Source: Fibrobacterota bacterium (GTDB taxonomy: Bacteria > Fibrobacterota > Fibrobacteria > UBA11236). Taken from it: a DNA stretch of 64,000 nt. A program made the translations under genes and the position numbers. Positions 9,101 to 17,210 of the stretch are shown here, piece by piece. Below the pieces are notes generated by a model. It made no database searches. It was given only the letters and a program-made list of their open reading frames with translations, and was not told the DNA's origin. The stretch spans positions 1 to 64,000 of the forward strand of contig JAQBPN010000019.1 in assembly GCA_028287505.1 (NCBI GenBank), given 5' to 3'. Each line of letters starts with the position of its first letter. The stretch's first letter is position 1.

Positions 9101-10753
9101 GTCACGGGTAACACCTGGACTACGGGGGATCTGGTCCTGAAATCGGGCGCCAATGCTTTGGTCGCGACCGCGACGGACAAGGCGACCAACACCAACACCG
9201 CCAGCCTGTCCGCCACCGTCACGGTGGCCGTGCCCGTGGTGGTCATCACCTATCCGGCCAACAATGCCCTCACCAACAAAGACACCATCACGGTCAAATA
9301 CACCGTGGACGGGGGCGCGGAAACCAGCAAGCTCTTCTCCGCGTTGACCGAGGGCAACAATACCCTGACCATCACCTCTCCGGCGAACTCTGTGGGGGTG
9401 ACCGGTTCGGCCAGCGTCACAGTCCTCAAAGATGCCACCGCGCCGAACTTTCCCACCGTGACCATCGTGAAGACGCCGACAAATACGACTCCCGGTTGGA
9501 ACTGGGGTCTCGGCAGCGACAATGCAGGCGGTTCGGGCGTGGCTTCCGTCTGGGAATACCAATTGACTGGCGCCACCAGTACGACGGGCACGCTCGCCAC
9601 AAACAGCTTTTCCCTGTCCGGGGCCGGAGAAGGCACCTATAATTTCACGGTACGGCAGCTGGACAAAGCCGGAAACCGGTCCGCGTACAGTGCCGTCGCG
9701 ACCATCGTGGTGGACAAGACTCCGCCCTCGGTCACCCTGAACTCGCCGACCAACGGCCTGGTCACCTCGGCCACTTCCGTGACCCTGAGTTGCACCATCG
9801 ACGGGACCACCACCACCAGCAGTCCGACCCTGAGCCCGGGCGCAAACCCCTTTTCCTGCTCCAAGACGGATTCGGCGAACAACACCACCACCAAGACCTC
9901 TACGGTGTACTACGTGGCCAAGACCCTTTTCGTGAAGACCGCCCCCACGGGCACGGGAGATGGCATGAGCTGGACAAATGCCATGGGCAGCATCCAGGGG
10001 GCGTTGGCGAAGGCCGCGAGCGGATGGCAGATCTGGGTCGCGGCAGGGCACTATTCCACGGATGTGGCGAACAGCGGCATCCTGGTGCCTTCCAATGTGT
10101 CGTTTTACGGAGGCTTCCCGGTGGCCGGAACCGCCAAAAGCATTTCCGATCGCACCTTTGTGGCGAACGACACCACCTACATTCAGGATGGTTCCAACTA
10201 TCATAAAATCTTCGAAATTACCGGAACCGAGGCCTCCCCCCTGCAGAACATCACCATCGACGGTTTTCAGTTCAGCCTGGACTACTCCACATCCGCCATC
10301 AGTATGAACTACGCCAAAGCGATTACTCTCAAAAACCTGGTCTTCCACCCCGTCGCCCAGAACTCCGGAGCGGGGATAACCGGCTATCTCGCGGACTTCA
10401 CCTGTGATAATGCGTTGTGGACGGGCTTCAACAACGAATACAACCTCATCAATTCCAGCGGTTCCACCATGTCGCTGAGCAATTCCACCTTTGTCGGGAA
10501 TTCCGTATTCTCAGAAGGCGGCCCCCCCCATTTCGTCATCCTCGACTATTCGACGAAGGCCACCCTCAACAACAACAAATTCCTGGATGCCCCGACGAAC
10601 GGCGGGATGACCCTATGGTGGCGCCCGTTCGGGACGACCGGTGAACTGGACATCATCGGCTGCAGTTTCAAGGGCGGTACGCACGCCTACGATATGATCC
10701 AGAATTATGACCTGAACGTGGTCTATACCGGGAACAATATCTTCACTCCCTGA
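6182..10753 (+). CDS. Giant surface lipoprotein with Ig-like repeats and C-terminal beta-helix
   Basis: 1523 aa, function unknown, adhesin-like architecture. A signal peptide with a lipobox-like site (IWS-C24) is followed by a cadherin-like beta-sandwich (about 128-220) and a bacterial Ig Big_2-type domain (about 230-305). A PKD-like domain (about 306-402) comes next, then repeated Ig-like modules of about 95 residues. These modules share the motifs PPxxPxVTxTxPT, TWTWT and LYVQERDSxGNWSASGSF. The last about 280 residues (from 1242, TLFVKTAP) look like a right-handed parallel beta-helix, a fold common in carbohydrate-binding or lyase-like surface proteins. It lies between two paralogous membrane proteins and shares their upstream region, which suggests co-regulation and perhaps display or assembly by them. 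No catalytic motif was recognised. Confidence 0.85.
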   Translation: MRSLLKKCSLLLLALAALAAIWSCNNTATDSDQYLTWDLTDAYKSYDTVSIKLVDVKDPSLVYEVVWNAGIPDPGNFPKYKLTAAKDKDFIIQIRCYNAKHELLLSKDIEVDGAKTTAPVILMTDVRLLGLTATPGSLDPAFNPNKSSYAVQVGDSVASITLTATPIDVGNVLTIDQKLCAWGLGNTLNLDSGANVFGLTVATKDGKLSKNYEVVVTRGRIIPPEEVVSVTLRDKSLTLFTGDGHTAQKATVVPAGALMQWSSQDENVVRVDGKGNLTPVGPGTARVTVTAGTHTDAADITVKKDPPVLNPGPNQGVKIGGEATFHVSLTQEHGTIVSFKYSLDGDTAWDNLSDTTTAPASIILKHVYPTAGFFTAYFYAKDSEGNIATASCTIHVSDAAILVNILSPGKDTLVNSTPITLKYEVNGNLHSESRDLTEGTNVVSVDSGDGASVKVTLDTKPPTAPNVTSTTPTPTANPKPTWTWTPGGGGDGTFRARLDSADLSASPSITVKTYTSGTNLSAGDHILYVQERDSAGNWSASGSFLVTIQGADITPPNAPNVTSTTPTNNTKPTWTWTSNGGGNGTFRTRLDATDLSAAPSVTVTTYTPATALGAGDHFLYVQERDSVGNWSASGSFKVTILAADVTPPNPPIVTGTSPTNTAPKWSWSTGGGGGSGTFRYKLDDSTLAGVSDTKEVAYTLVAAPVSGTTYKLYVAEKDSAGNWSAPAMRAIYYDLSKPSVAILTPQTSGTYLTRNATVALSGTASGPNTIVKVSYKINNAATADAVLSAGNWSIASVATVEGTATIVTVVATDNLNNTGEATLTVIKDNTPPTAPSITAFPATPTNAAKGSWAWNAGSDGASGSGLNGSYRYSLDGGATWTVITAALVNNLTLAEGDNTFSLQEQDLAGNWSVSATNVVKADRIAPAIAVTSPASPASLSTNHVTLSGTVSDAGAGVLSVTVSGQVSGNGTATVTGNTWTTGDLVLKSGANALVATATDKATNTNTASLSATVTVAVPVVVITYPANNALTNKDTITVKYTVDGGAETSKLFSALTEGNNTLTITSPANSVGVTGSASVTVLKDATAPNFPTVTIVKTPTNTTPGWNWGLGSDNAGGSGVASVWEYQLTGATSTTGTLATNSFSLSGAGEGTYNFTVRQLDKAGNRSAYSAVATIVVDKTPPSVTLNSPTNGLVTSATSVTLSCTIDGTTTTSSPTLSPGANPFSCSKTDSANNTTTKTSTVYYVAKTLFVKTAPTGTGDGMSWTNAMGSIQGALAKAASGWQIWVAAGHYSTDVANSGILVPSNVSFYGGFPVAGTAKSISDRTFVANDTTYIQDGSNYHKIFEITGTEASPLQNITIDGFQFSLDYSTSAISMNYAKAITLKNLVFHPVAQNSGAGITGYLADFTCDNALWTGFNNEYNLINSSGSTMSLSNSTFVGNSVFSEGGPPHFVILDYSTKATLNNNKFLDAPTNGGMTLWWRPFGTTGELDIIGCSFKGGTHAYDMIQNYDLNVVYTGNNIFTP
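7565..8134 (+). repeat. Two tandem 285-bp coding repeats (95-aa Ig-like modules)
   Basis: The segments starting near 7565 and 7850 are strongly similar at nucleotide level (CTCCGAACGTCACCTCGACC in both), 284-285 nt apart and in frame. A third, more diverged copy starts near 8130. Recombination between units could change protein length. Confidence 0.7.
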
Positions 10754-10899
10754 TCGTTCCGGGCCGGGGTAACAATCGGGTTACCCAAGCCGGGCTACGT
10801 CCCTTCTAACGCTTCCTGTCAGCGGCCGCACAGGGCGGCCAGGGCTCCGGCGGAACAGGGCCTGGAGGATTTCGGGCCTCCCATGCGCGTCCAACTTCA

Positions 10900-10915
10900 C
10901 GTAATTTCGCTCACA
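10900..10915. promoter_or_regulatory. Degenerate CRP-type site
   Basis: CGTAATTTCGCTCACA keeps the right half TCACA and 3 of 5 positions of the left half. It sits about 135 nt before the AT block and 163 nt before the GTG at 11078, slightly further than in copies 1 and 2. It is called mainly because of its position. Confidence 0.35.
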
Positions 10916-10965
10916 GCGTGGTTTTCCTGACCCCGCCCTAATTTCCCCAGAATCGGGAGTTTTCA

Positions 10966-11047
10966 ACAATTTCCTCATCCGTTCTCCAACTGCAGTCCAC
11001 CGGCTAAGGCCGCAGCCGGTCAACCGGTTAGGGGATTAATTAAGTTT
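10966..11047 (+). promoter_or_regulatory. Conserved upstream block, copy 3
   Basis: CAATTTCCTC, TTCTCCAAC and the terminal ATTAATTAAGTTT align loosely with the blocks before 5339 and 6182. The AT block ends 30 nt before the GTG. A GATGAGGCG Shine-Dalgarno-like segment follows at 11062-11070. Confidence 0.45.
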
Positions 11048-11077
11048 GATCCCATCATCAACGATGAGGCGCAACCC

Positions 11078-11809
11078 GTGAACAATGCGTTCAAAAAGAC
11101 GGTCCTTTTCCTAGGCCTGACAGTTCTTATTCCGCATTCCACCCATGCCGCAACCAAATCTGCGTCCAAGTCCGCGACCAAACCCGTGGGCACTTCCGCT
11201 CCGGCGATTTCGGGTCCGGCCAAATCCCAGGCTTCGTCCACGCCTGCGCGGCCTGTGATGCAATCCCTGGATCAGGCCATGGTCAAGAAGTACTACAATG
11301 ACGGCGATTTCGATCAGTCCATCAAGCTGCTGGAGGAATTCCAGAAAACCCATTCCAAGTACACGCGCGAAGAGAGCCTGATGGTCTATAAGTACCTGGG
11401 GGTGATGTATTGCGCCGACCAGTCCACGCGGGAAAAGGGCAAGACCTATTTCTACAAGCTGCTGAAGATCGATCCGGAAGCGAAAATCCTGGACATGTAC
11501 GTGAGCATCGTGGTGCAGGATATTTTCAGGAGCACCCTGGACGAACTGTTGGGCCAGCGGGGTTTGCCTCCCTCCGGCCGGGAAGACCGCCTGACCGGGC
11601 CCGAGCCCAAACCGGGCCAGGAAAGCTTCCCCGCCCGCAAGGAACAGGACAAGAATCCCGAGCCGGAAAAAATCTCGGCGGGCAATCACGCGGTCTATTG
11701 GTGGATTGGCGGATTGGCCGTGGCGGCGGGAGTGGCCGGCGGCTATTACATCTACGCGAAATCGTCCCCCAGTACGCGCAAGGACGTCGATATCCCCGTT
11801 CCGCCATGA
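11078..11809 (+). CDS. Small secreted TPR-like protein with C-terminal membrane helix (paralogue 2)
   Basis: 243 aa, function unknown. It is homologous to the gene at 5339-5956 from VKxxYNDGDFD onward, with the core and C-terminal helix (WWIGGLAVAAGVAGGYY) almost unchanged. It has an additional Ala/Ser/Thr/Lys-rich low-complexity segment (about residues 24-65) after the signal peptide. At DNA level a run of more than 60 nt around 11430-11500 is identical to the first copy, including third-codon positions. This implies recent duplication or gene conversion. The GTG start has a GAGG Shine-Dalgarno-like sequence. It closes the three-gene cassette. Confidence 0.8.
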   Translation: MNNAFKKTVLFLGLTVLIPHSTHAATKSASKSATKPVGTSAPAISGPAKSQASSTPARPVMQSLDQAMVKKYYNDGDFDQSIKLLEEFQKTHSKYTREESLMVYKYLGVMYCADQSTREKGKTYFYKLLKIDPEAKILDMYVSIVVQDIFRSTLDELLGQRGLPPSGREDRLTGPEPKPGQESFPARKEQDKNPEPEKISAGNHAVYWWIGGLAVAAGVAGGYYIYAKSSPSTRKDVDIPVPP

Positions 11810-11849
11810 GGCTTCGGGAACGCGCCGCCGGTATCCGGCGAAGCCGTTT

Positions 11850-13628
11850 TCAGGCCCGCCGGCGCTCCAGCAGCGCCCGCACCCTTTCCGCCTGGTCCGC
11901 ATCCAGGAAGCGGCGGGACAGAACGAGGATCTCCTCCAGGAAGCCGACCAGCGCCGCGTTATCCCCCATCCGGCCATAGCCTTCCACCAGCTTGTCCCAG
12001 ACGGCCGTGTCCAAGGGCCGCTCCCGGAACCACTCGCGGTATATCGATCGCAAGCGCCCTTCGTCGCCCAGGCGGCGGCACGCTTCGGCCTGCAAGGCAT
12101 GGGGATCGAGGAAGGCGAAGCGATCGGCGGGAATGCGATCCGCGCATTCCAGGGCTTCTCCCGGGCGGGCCAGGGCCAGAAGGATGCGGGACCGTTCGGC
12201 CAGGCAGAGCGCCCGCATCAGATCGAGGTAACCTTGCCATGATCCCCCGGCCAGGTCCTGGCGGAACGCGCGGTTGAGATCGGTATTCAGGCCCATTCCC
12301 AGGCGGACCGGCGGGTAGAAGTGCGCGTACAGATCGCGCAGGGCCTCCGCCCCCGGAGTCCGGGCGGGGCCGTTTTCCAGGGCCTGCAGGCTTTCCAGAC
12401 AATGACGGGATGCGTCCAACGCTTCGTCCCAACGCCCGCGCAGGCTGCACAGGCGCGTGCGGAAGTAGGCCCCTATCGGTTCCGGCCGATCCCCCTCATC
12501 CAGCATCAGCCCCAGCATCCTGTCGGCCGAGGCCAGGACCTCCCCCGGATGGTCTTCGATCAAAGACAATAGGGAAGCCGGTACCGTCTCCGCGTCCAGG
12601 CCGGGCAGGCCCCCCGAGCGCGCTTGCAGTTCCGCCAGGGTTTCCGGCATGGCATAGGCGGCGCCCAGCACCCGGAGTTTGACGACGGCCTTGAGGGACG
12701 CCGCGGCAGGGGTAACGTATGAGATACTGGGCGTCGAGGGCCCGGAGGCGCTCTCGCGGCCGGCCGTATCCAGCAAAGCCCGGATCTGTTCCGATTTCGA
12801 ATGGCGGGCCACCGCCTTCCGGGCTTCCCCGGATGCGGCCTCGATGCGCGCCGGATCCGCCAGCAAAGCATCCAACGTCTTCTCGAGAGTGTCCGGTTCA
12901 TACCGGAAATAGTGGCTGCCTTCCTGGAAGAGAATGCCCGCCTCCTGGTTGGAGGCTTCCACCAAGGGCACGGCCCCGCAGGCCATGGCCTCGTAAAGGC
13001 GCATATTGGCTTCGCCCCGGACCGAATAGTTGAATACCAGGCGGCTGCGGTTGAGCACGTCCACATAGGCCGGGCCGAAAGCCTGTCCCAGGTGCAGAGC
13101 GCGGTCCGTTCCCCACCTGCCCAGGCGGGCCAAGAGCCGATTGCGCTCCCGGTGCAGGCCCGCGTTCAGGTTGCCGCAGAAGGAAACATCCAGGTTACGG
13201 GGTCCGCTCCGCCAGGCGAAGGTCTCCGGGTCGTGGCCGAACAGGGGCTGGTGATGGACGTTGCCGATGCCGGCCTTGCGCAGAAGGCGGTATCCGGGCC
13301 AATCCGTGAAACAGAAATCGAAGAGGGGGCAAAGGTCCGGCAGATAGCGCAGGCATACGTTCCAATCGGTGATGAGCAGGATCTTGACGCCCGGAAAGGA
13401 GGCGATGTCGCAGGGTAAGGGCAGGTACTCGGGAGTGGAAATGATGAGCGCGTCCGGCTTTTCCGCGGCGGGAATGAGCGGGAGGATATCCGCCAGGTCG
13501 CGGCGTTCTTTTTCCGCGCGCCAGGCGGGGTCGGGGCCGCCGGGAAGGTATGCGCCGAATGTGCGCAGGGTGTGGCCCGCGGCGGGAGGGAGATAAACGT
13601 TCGTGAGGACCCGGGCCATGGACCACAT
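11850..13628 (-). CDS. CgeB-like glycosyltransferase with C-terminal helical (TPR-like) extension
   Basis: About 592 aa. The first about 310 residues resemble the CgeB/DUF3880-type group 1 glycosyltransferases: STPEYLPLP, ITDWNVCLRYLPD, CGNLNAGLHRERNRLL, then the nucleotide-sugar site NMRLYEAMACGAVPLVE. The C-terminal half is Ala/Leu-rich, alpha-helical and TPR-like (RSRILLALARPGEALECADRI). The open frame continues 350 nt further upstream, but that part overlaps an inverted-repeat element. The start is therefore set at ATG 13628, preceded by CGGAG ten nt away; ATG 13619 (MARVLTN) is an alternative. The donor and acceptor are unknown. Confidence 0.8.
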   Translation of the reverse strand: MWSMARVLTNVYLPPAAGHTLRTFGAYLPGGPDPAWRAEKERRDLADILPLIPAAEKPDALIISTPEYLPLPCDIASFPGVKILLITDWNVCLRYLPDLCPLFDFCFTDWPGYRLLRKAGIGNVHHQPLFGHDPETFAWRSGPRNLDVSFCGNLNAGLHRERNRLLARLGRWGTDRALHLGQAFGPAYVDVLNRSRLVFNYSVRGEANMRLYEAMACGAVPLVEASNQEAGILFQEGSHYFRYEPDTLEKTLDALLADPARIEAASGEARKAVARHSKSEQIRALLDTAGRESASGPSTPSISYVTPAAASLKAVVKLRVLGAAYAMPETLAELQARSGGLPGLDAETVPASLLSLIEDHPGEVLASADRMLGLMLDEGDRPEPIGAYFRTRLCSLRGRWDEALDASRHCLESLQALENGPARTPGAEALRDLYAHFYPPVRLGMGLNTDLNRAFRQDLAGGSWQGYLDLMRALCLAERSRILLALARPGEALECADRIPADRFAFLDPHALQAEACRRLGDEGRLRSIYREWFRERPLDTAVWDKLVEGYGRMGDNAALVGFLEEILVLSRRFLDADQAERVRALLERRRA

Positions 13629-13668
13629 TATCGCACTACTCCGGGGAGGCGTGCAGGGAAGGGGGCCG

Positions 13669-13914
13669 TGGGCCGGGAGCGAGGCCCCTGCCGAGCGGTT
13701 ATTACCGCACAGAAGGATGGCTCCAGGCTTGGCTACTCGAGAGCGTGGTCTGCCGGCCGGGCTGGCGGGTTCTGTGAGTCGATAAAGCTCCGCAACGCGC
13801 ATGGGCGGCTCTCGCAAGCGGGGCCGCGCAGGCGCTGCTGGAAGCCGGGACCGCCCGGCCATGCCTGCGCCCTGCGCCGAAACGCCCCCAGGCCCCGCGC
13901 CCGCCCCCGGCCCA
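13669..13914. repeat. Inverted-repeat (MITE-like) intergenic element, copy 2
   Basis: Its centre, 13787-13866, is nearly identical to 18449-18529 in the third copy. Its right end (GAAACGCCCCC ... CCGCCCCCGGCCC) matches the right ends of the other two elements. The left end, TGGGCCGGGAGCG at 13669, is an imperfect inverse of the right end. No credible gene is present. Confidence 0.6.
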
Positions 13915-14209
13915 ACAACCCCGCATGCATCGACGCGGGACGCGTCGGGTGGAGAGTCGGTCGATAGGGCGGGTCTCAATCGTTGGTGGGTCGAATCTGC
14001 GCAGGCAGTGGGTCACGCAGCGGGGAATACGGAGCCGACTGGGGATTGGGCGATTCATTGTTAGCGGTAGATATCTGGCTCACAGCCCCTTGGGCTGTTC
14101 GCGGGGTCGTTGGGCCGTGAAAGGGAGTGGGGCGGAGCTGTGGAATACGCGCGGCGGTGGGACGGAAGAAGAGGGCCGCGATGGAGTCCAGAGTTATTTC
14201 GGGCTCAAC
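13915..14209. other. Gene-free stretch with element-derived hairpin
   Basis: No coding signal. At 14077-14104, TGGCTCACAGCC and GGCTGTTCGCGG recur as in the centre of copy 1 (3062-3089). They form a 7-bp hairpin, ACAGCCC-CTT-GGGCTGT, at 14082-14098. The remainder is unremarkable. Confidence 0.5.
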
Positions 14210-16117
14210 TTAACGGGTCTTGAGAAATGAATCGAGGCGTTGGCCGAGTTCTTTCAGGTCTTTGTCGAGGCGGGCCATGGCGCTGTCTTCTTCCGGGGGG
14301 GAGTGGAAGTCGGCGTAGTCGTCGAAGATTTGGCGGCCGCGTTTGTCGTCGCGGGTGAGGGAGGCGAGGATGTTTTCGTGGAGGGCCTGGAGGCGCGGGC
14401 GCTGGGCGGCGAGGTAGGCTTTGAGGTCCGCGCCGGTGGAGAGTTCCTTGGCGATGGCGGCGGTGAGTTCGTGCAGCTCCGGGTCCCAGGCCGATTGGGG
14501 CCGGTCGGTGAAGGTGCGCATCAGGAAGAAGACCAGGTAGTCTTCGTAGGCGGCGACGGCACGATCGCGGATTTTGTTGCGGACGAAATTCTTGCCGAGG
14601 CCGGGGATTTCGTTTTCGAGGTGGTAGGGCTTGTCGGTGGGGGCGGAGCGCAGGGATTGGCGGGCTTTCAGGACTTTGCGCGCCAGGCCGGACAGGAAGA
14701 TGCGGCCGGCGAAGAAGCCGGTTTTCCACGTGGAAGCCTTGTCCGGGGTGAAGTCGTGACGGCGGGCTTCGTTGGAGCCTTCGAACTTGTAGCTGCGGCG
14801 CACCAGGGAGTAGGCGTTGTCGGACCACATCCAGCCCGGGACGATTTCGTTGATGGCGGGGCCGAGTTCGGGAAAGCTGGATAGGGGTTGGTTGATGAGG
14901 GAGAAGGGAAAGGCGAGCCGTTGCGGGAGGGTGGAGACGCCGGTGGCGATGATGGAATAAGGCGAGTCTTCGTAGTTGGCCGGGAACTTGATGGAGCAGC
15001 CCAGGCCGAAGAAGTTGCCTTCGCCGGGGCGGATTTCCTGATCGGGTTTCTTGCCGGTGTGATTGCTGCCGACGTTGGCGCCGTAGGCGATGTTGCCGCG
15101 GCCTTCCGGCCAGATTGCGGAGATGAGGAGCGATTGGTGGTGGAAGCCGACGAAGGGGCCCACCAGGGAGGTGCTCATCTCGCCCTTATTCACCTGGGTG
15201 TTGGGGCCCACCACGGATTGGAAGACCATGCCGCCCCAGGCCACGGAGGAATGCTCGAGCAGAACGCTGCTTGAGACCTTGCCGCCGGATTCCACGCGCG
15301 CGCCGGGCTGCAAGAGCGAGTATTCGATCCAGCCTTCTTCCGCCACCACGCAGCGCTCTTCCGGCGTGGACAGCAAGGCGGCCTCGCGGATCAGGGAGGC
15401 GCCGGTGATGGAGGTGCCGGGGCCGATGTAGGCTCCGTGGACGTGGCGCGCGTGCAGAACGGAGGCGCCTTTGCCCACGTAGCCGAACCGGGAGCGGAGC
15501 GGAGACAGGGAGGCCTCCAGTTTCTGCTGGAAGGTTTTCTGGGCGTCCGCGGTCAGCGAGAGCGCGTCCATGCAATCGTCCAGGGTGAGGGAGTCCCAGA
15601 TCCAGACGCTGCGGGTGCCGGCTTCCGTGCCCGGATGGATGGCCTGGCCCAGGCTGAACAAAGTGGGCGAAGGGCAATCGAGTTCGCCGAGGCCGACCAG
15701 GACCGCGCCGTCTTCGATGACCTGCCGTTCCAGGCGGGCGATGTGGTACAGACAGGCGTTGCCGATGACGGCGTCCAGGACGCGGCAGTTGGCCATGCCC
15801 GCGGGCCAGGTGCGCCCGTCCGGACCGGGCCATGCGCCATGGAAGCCCGTGATGAGCACGTCGCCTTCGAACCAGTTGTTGCGGATGGTTTCCATGCCGG
15901 CATCGCTTTCGATGCGTACGCGCGCCCAGTCCGCGCAGATATTGCCCTGGCTTTCCAGACAGAGGCGCTCCCCGTAGCTGAGGGGCCGGCCGGACAGGAG
16001 CCGGCGATCCGCCTGCGTCAGGCGGCGTAGGCCGGCGACGAGTTCGGACGCCGCGAGCACCTTGTCGAGCTTGGCCGACAGGTCTTCCAGGATGCCTTGC
16101 ACGTTTTTTCCGCCCAT
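14210..16117 (-). CDS. DUF4954-like left-handed beta-helix protein
   Basis: 635 aa. The central region (about residues 190-430) reads as a left-handed beta-helix of the sugar-nucleotidyltransferase/acyltransferase kind: short hydrophobic repeats such as GKGASVLHARHVHGAYIGPGT, GARVESGGKVSSSVL, and GNIAYGANVGSNHTGKKPDQ. The overall length and flanking helical regions match the DUF4954 family found in Bacteroidetes, spirochaetes and Fibrobacter. The biochemical role is unknown; sugar-phosphate nucleotidylyl or acyl transfer is possible. The start ATG (MGGKNVQ) lies 85 bp from the divergent HAD gene, so the two may share a promoter region. Confidence 0.75.
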   Translation of the reverse strand: MGGKNVQGILEDLSAKLDKVLAASELVAGLRRLTQADRRLLSGRPLSYGERLCLESQGNICADWARVRIESDAGMETIRNNWFEGDVLITGFHGAWPGPDGRTWPAGMANCRVLDAVIGNACLYHIARLERQVIEDGAVLVGLGELDCPSPTLFSLGQAIHPGTEAGTRSVWIWDSLTLDDCMDALSLTADAQKTFQQKLEASLSPLRSRFGYVGKGASVLHARHVHGAYIGPGTSITGASLIREAALLSTPEERCVVAEEGWIEYSLLQPGARVESGGKVSSSVLLEHSSVAWGGMVFQSVVGPNTQVNKGEMSTSLVGPFVGFHHQSLLISAIWPEGRGNIAYGANVGSNHTGKKPDQEIRPGEGNFFGLGCSIKFPANYEDSPYSIIATGVSTLPQRLAFPFSLINQPLSSFPELGPAINEIVPGWMWSDNAYSLVRRSYKFEGSNEARRHDFTPDKASTWKTGFFAGRIFLSGLARKVLKARQSLRSAPTDKPYHLENEIPGLGKNFVRNKIRDRAVAAYEDYLVFFLMRTFTDRPQSAWDPELHELTAAIAKELSTGADLKAYLAAQRPRLQALHENILASLTRDDKRGRQIFDDYADFHSPPEEDSAMARLDKDLKELGQRLDSFLKTR

Positions 16118-16202
16118 AAGAATCAGGCCCCCGCGGGGATGTGGATCCCCGTCGACAAGATAGATTTTTTGCCCGGTCTGCTTAATATTCTATTTTTGGC
16201 GC

Positions 16203-17159
16203 GTGTCCCAGGTCCATGCCTTTTTCGATTTCGACGATACTCTCCTGAGCGGCGACAGCATCCTGTTCTGGTTGCGCTATTATTATCGCCGCCGTCCCCG
16301 GCGCCGGGTTTTCCAGGCGGCCAACTGGCTTGGGCTGGTCCTGTTCTCCCTGAGAATCATAGACAGCCATACTCTCAAGCGGATCTTCCTGATGCCCATG
16401 GGCCTGGAGGATCCGGAAACGCTGGACCGGCTCGCCGCCGATTTCGTGCACGAGGATCTGGCCGCGCGCTTCCATATTCCCGTCTTGCAACGGCTTTGGA
16501 CCCATCACCTGCTGGGCCACAAAGTGGTCATCGTCTCCGCCAGCGCCACCTTCTACCTCCGCCATCTGAAAACCTTCCTTCCCATGGCCGATATCCAGGG
16601 TTCGGAGATGATCTGGCCGCGGAAAGGCCTGGGGATCCCCCGTTACCGGGACGGCAACCTGCGCGGGGAGAACAAGATAGCGCGCCTCAAGGCGTTGGGA
16701 TACGCCGAAGCCGGGCCTCTGTCCTTCGCCTATTCGGACCATCAGCATGATCGATTCCTGCTGCATTTTTCCGAGTTCCCCATCTGCACCCGTCCGACGC
16801 CGAAGCTGCGCCGCCTGGCCCGGGAAAACGGATGGCCCGTCATGGACTGGCCTGATCCTGATCCCGTGGCTTCGCCCTCCGCGGCTCCGCCTTCCGCCTG
16901 GGATCCTGCCAATCCGGTTCCCGTCCGCAAAGGATCCGACGTTGCCGTGAAACTGAGGAAGCTGGCCTTGCTCGTTTTTTCCGCGGGCCCCGGCATCCCC
17001 GTAACCGGAAGCGATCCTTTGCGCGAAGCCGCCGCGGCGCGTGAGTACGCGCCCGTCCATACACGCGCCCTGCGGGAGAGAGTGATGCTCCGCTATCCGA
17101 CGGGCAAGCCCGAAGAAATCCTCCGCAGGATATTCGGGGAATCCGGGACGGAGCGTTGA
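16203..17159 (+). CDS. HAD-superfamily IB phosphatase
   Basis: 318 aa, cytoplasmic phosphohydrolase of the phosphoserine-phosphatase type (HAD-IB). Motif I is FDFDDTLLSGDS (about residues 8-19), motif II VIVSAS (about 110), and the motif III/IV region YSDHQHD (about 180). A helical cap lies between I and II. The last about 100 residues are Pro/Ser-rich and then basic, beyond the usual family length. The GTG start at 16203 places the catalytic Asp at its normal N-terminal position. The gene is divergent from the DUF4954-like gene and 51 bp upstream of a sugar epimerase. The substrate cannot be told. Confidence 0.85.
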   Translation: MSQVHAFFDFDDTLLSGDSILFWLRYYYRRRPRRRVFQAANWLGLVLFSLRIIDSHTLKRIFLMPMGLEDPETLDRLAADFVHEDLAARFHIPVLQRLWTHHLLGHKVVIVSASATFYLRHLKTFLPMADIQGSEMIWPRKGLGIPRYRDGNLRGENKIARLKALGYAEAGPLSFAYSDHQHDRFLLHFSEFPICTRPTPKLRRLARENGWPVMDWPDPDPVASPSAAPPSAWDPANPVPVRKGSDVAVKLRKLALLVFSAGPGIPVTGSDPLREAAAAREYAPVHTRALRERVMLRYPTGKPEEILRRIFGESGTER

Positions 17160-17210
17160 CAATGCTATGTTTGCGGGGCCGCGGCCATTCCGGGGCCCAA
17201 TGGAGGAAAG

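Larger units (their letters stand above)
10754..11077. other. Intergenic region upstream of paralogue 2
   Basis: A GGGTAAC/GTTACCC hairpin (10767-10786) follows the stop of the giant gene and may terminate it weakly, without a T-tract. The rest is GC-rich and non-coding until the regulatory elements at 10900-10915 and 10966-11047. Confidence 0.45.

Noticed and set aside
6191-10348. A 1385-codon open frame on the minus strand opposite the giant lipoprotein gene
   Set aside because: It is rich in Gly, Arg and His, has no recognisable domain, and lies entirely opposite a convincing gene in GC-rich repetitive DNA. It is a shadow frame caused by lack of stops.
13733-13930. Similar minus-strand small ORFs inside element copies 2 and 3 (also 18396-18581)
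   Set aside because: Their peptides resemble each other only because the DNA is nearly identical. No Shine-Dalgarno, no silent-site bias and no domain; treated as part of the non-coding element.
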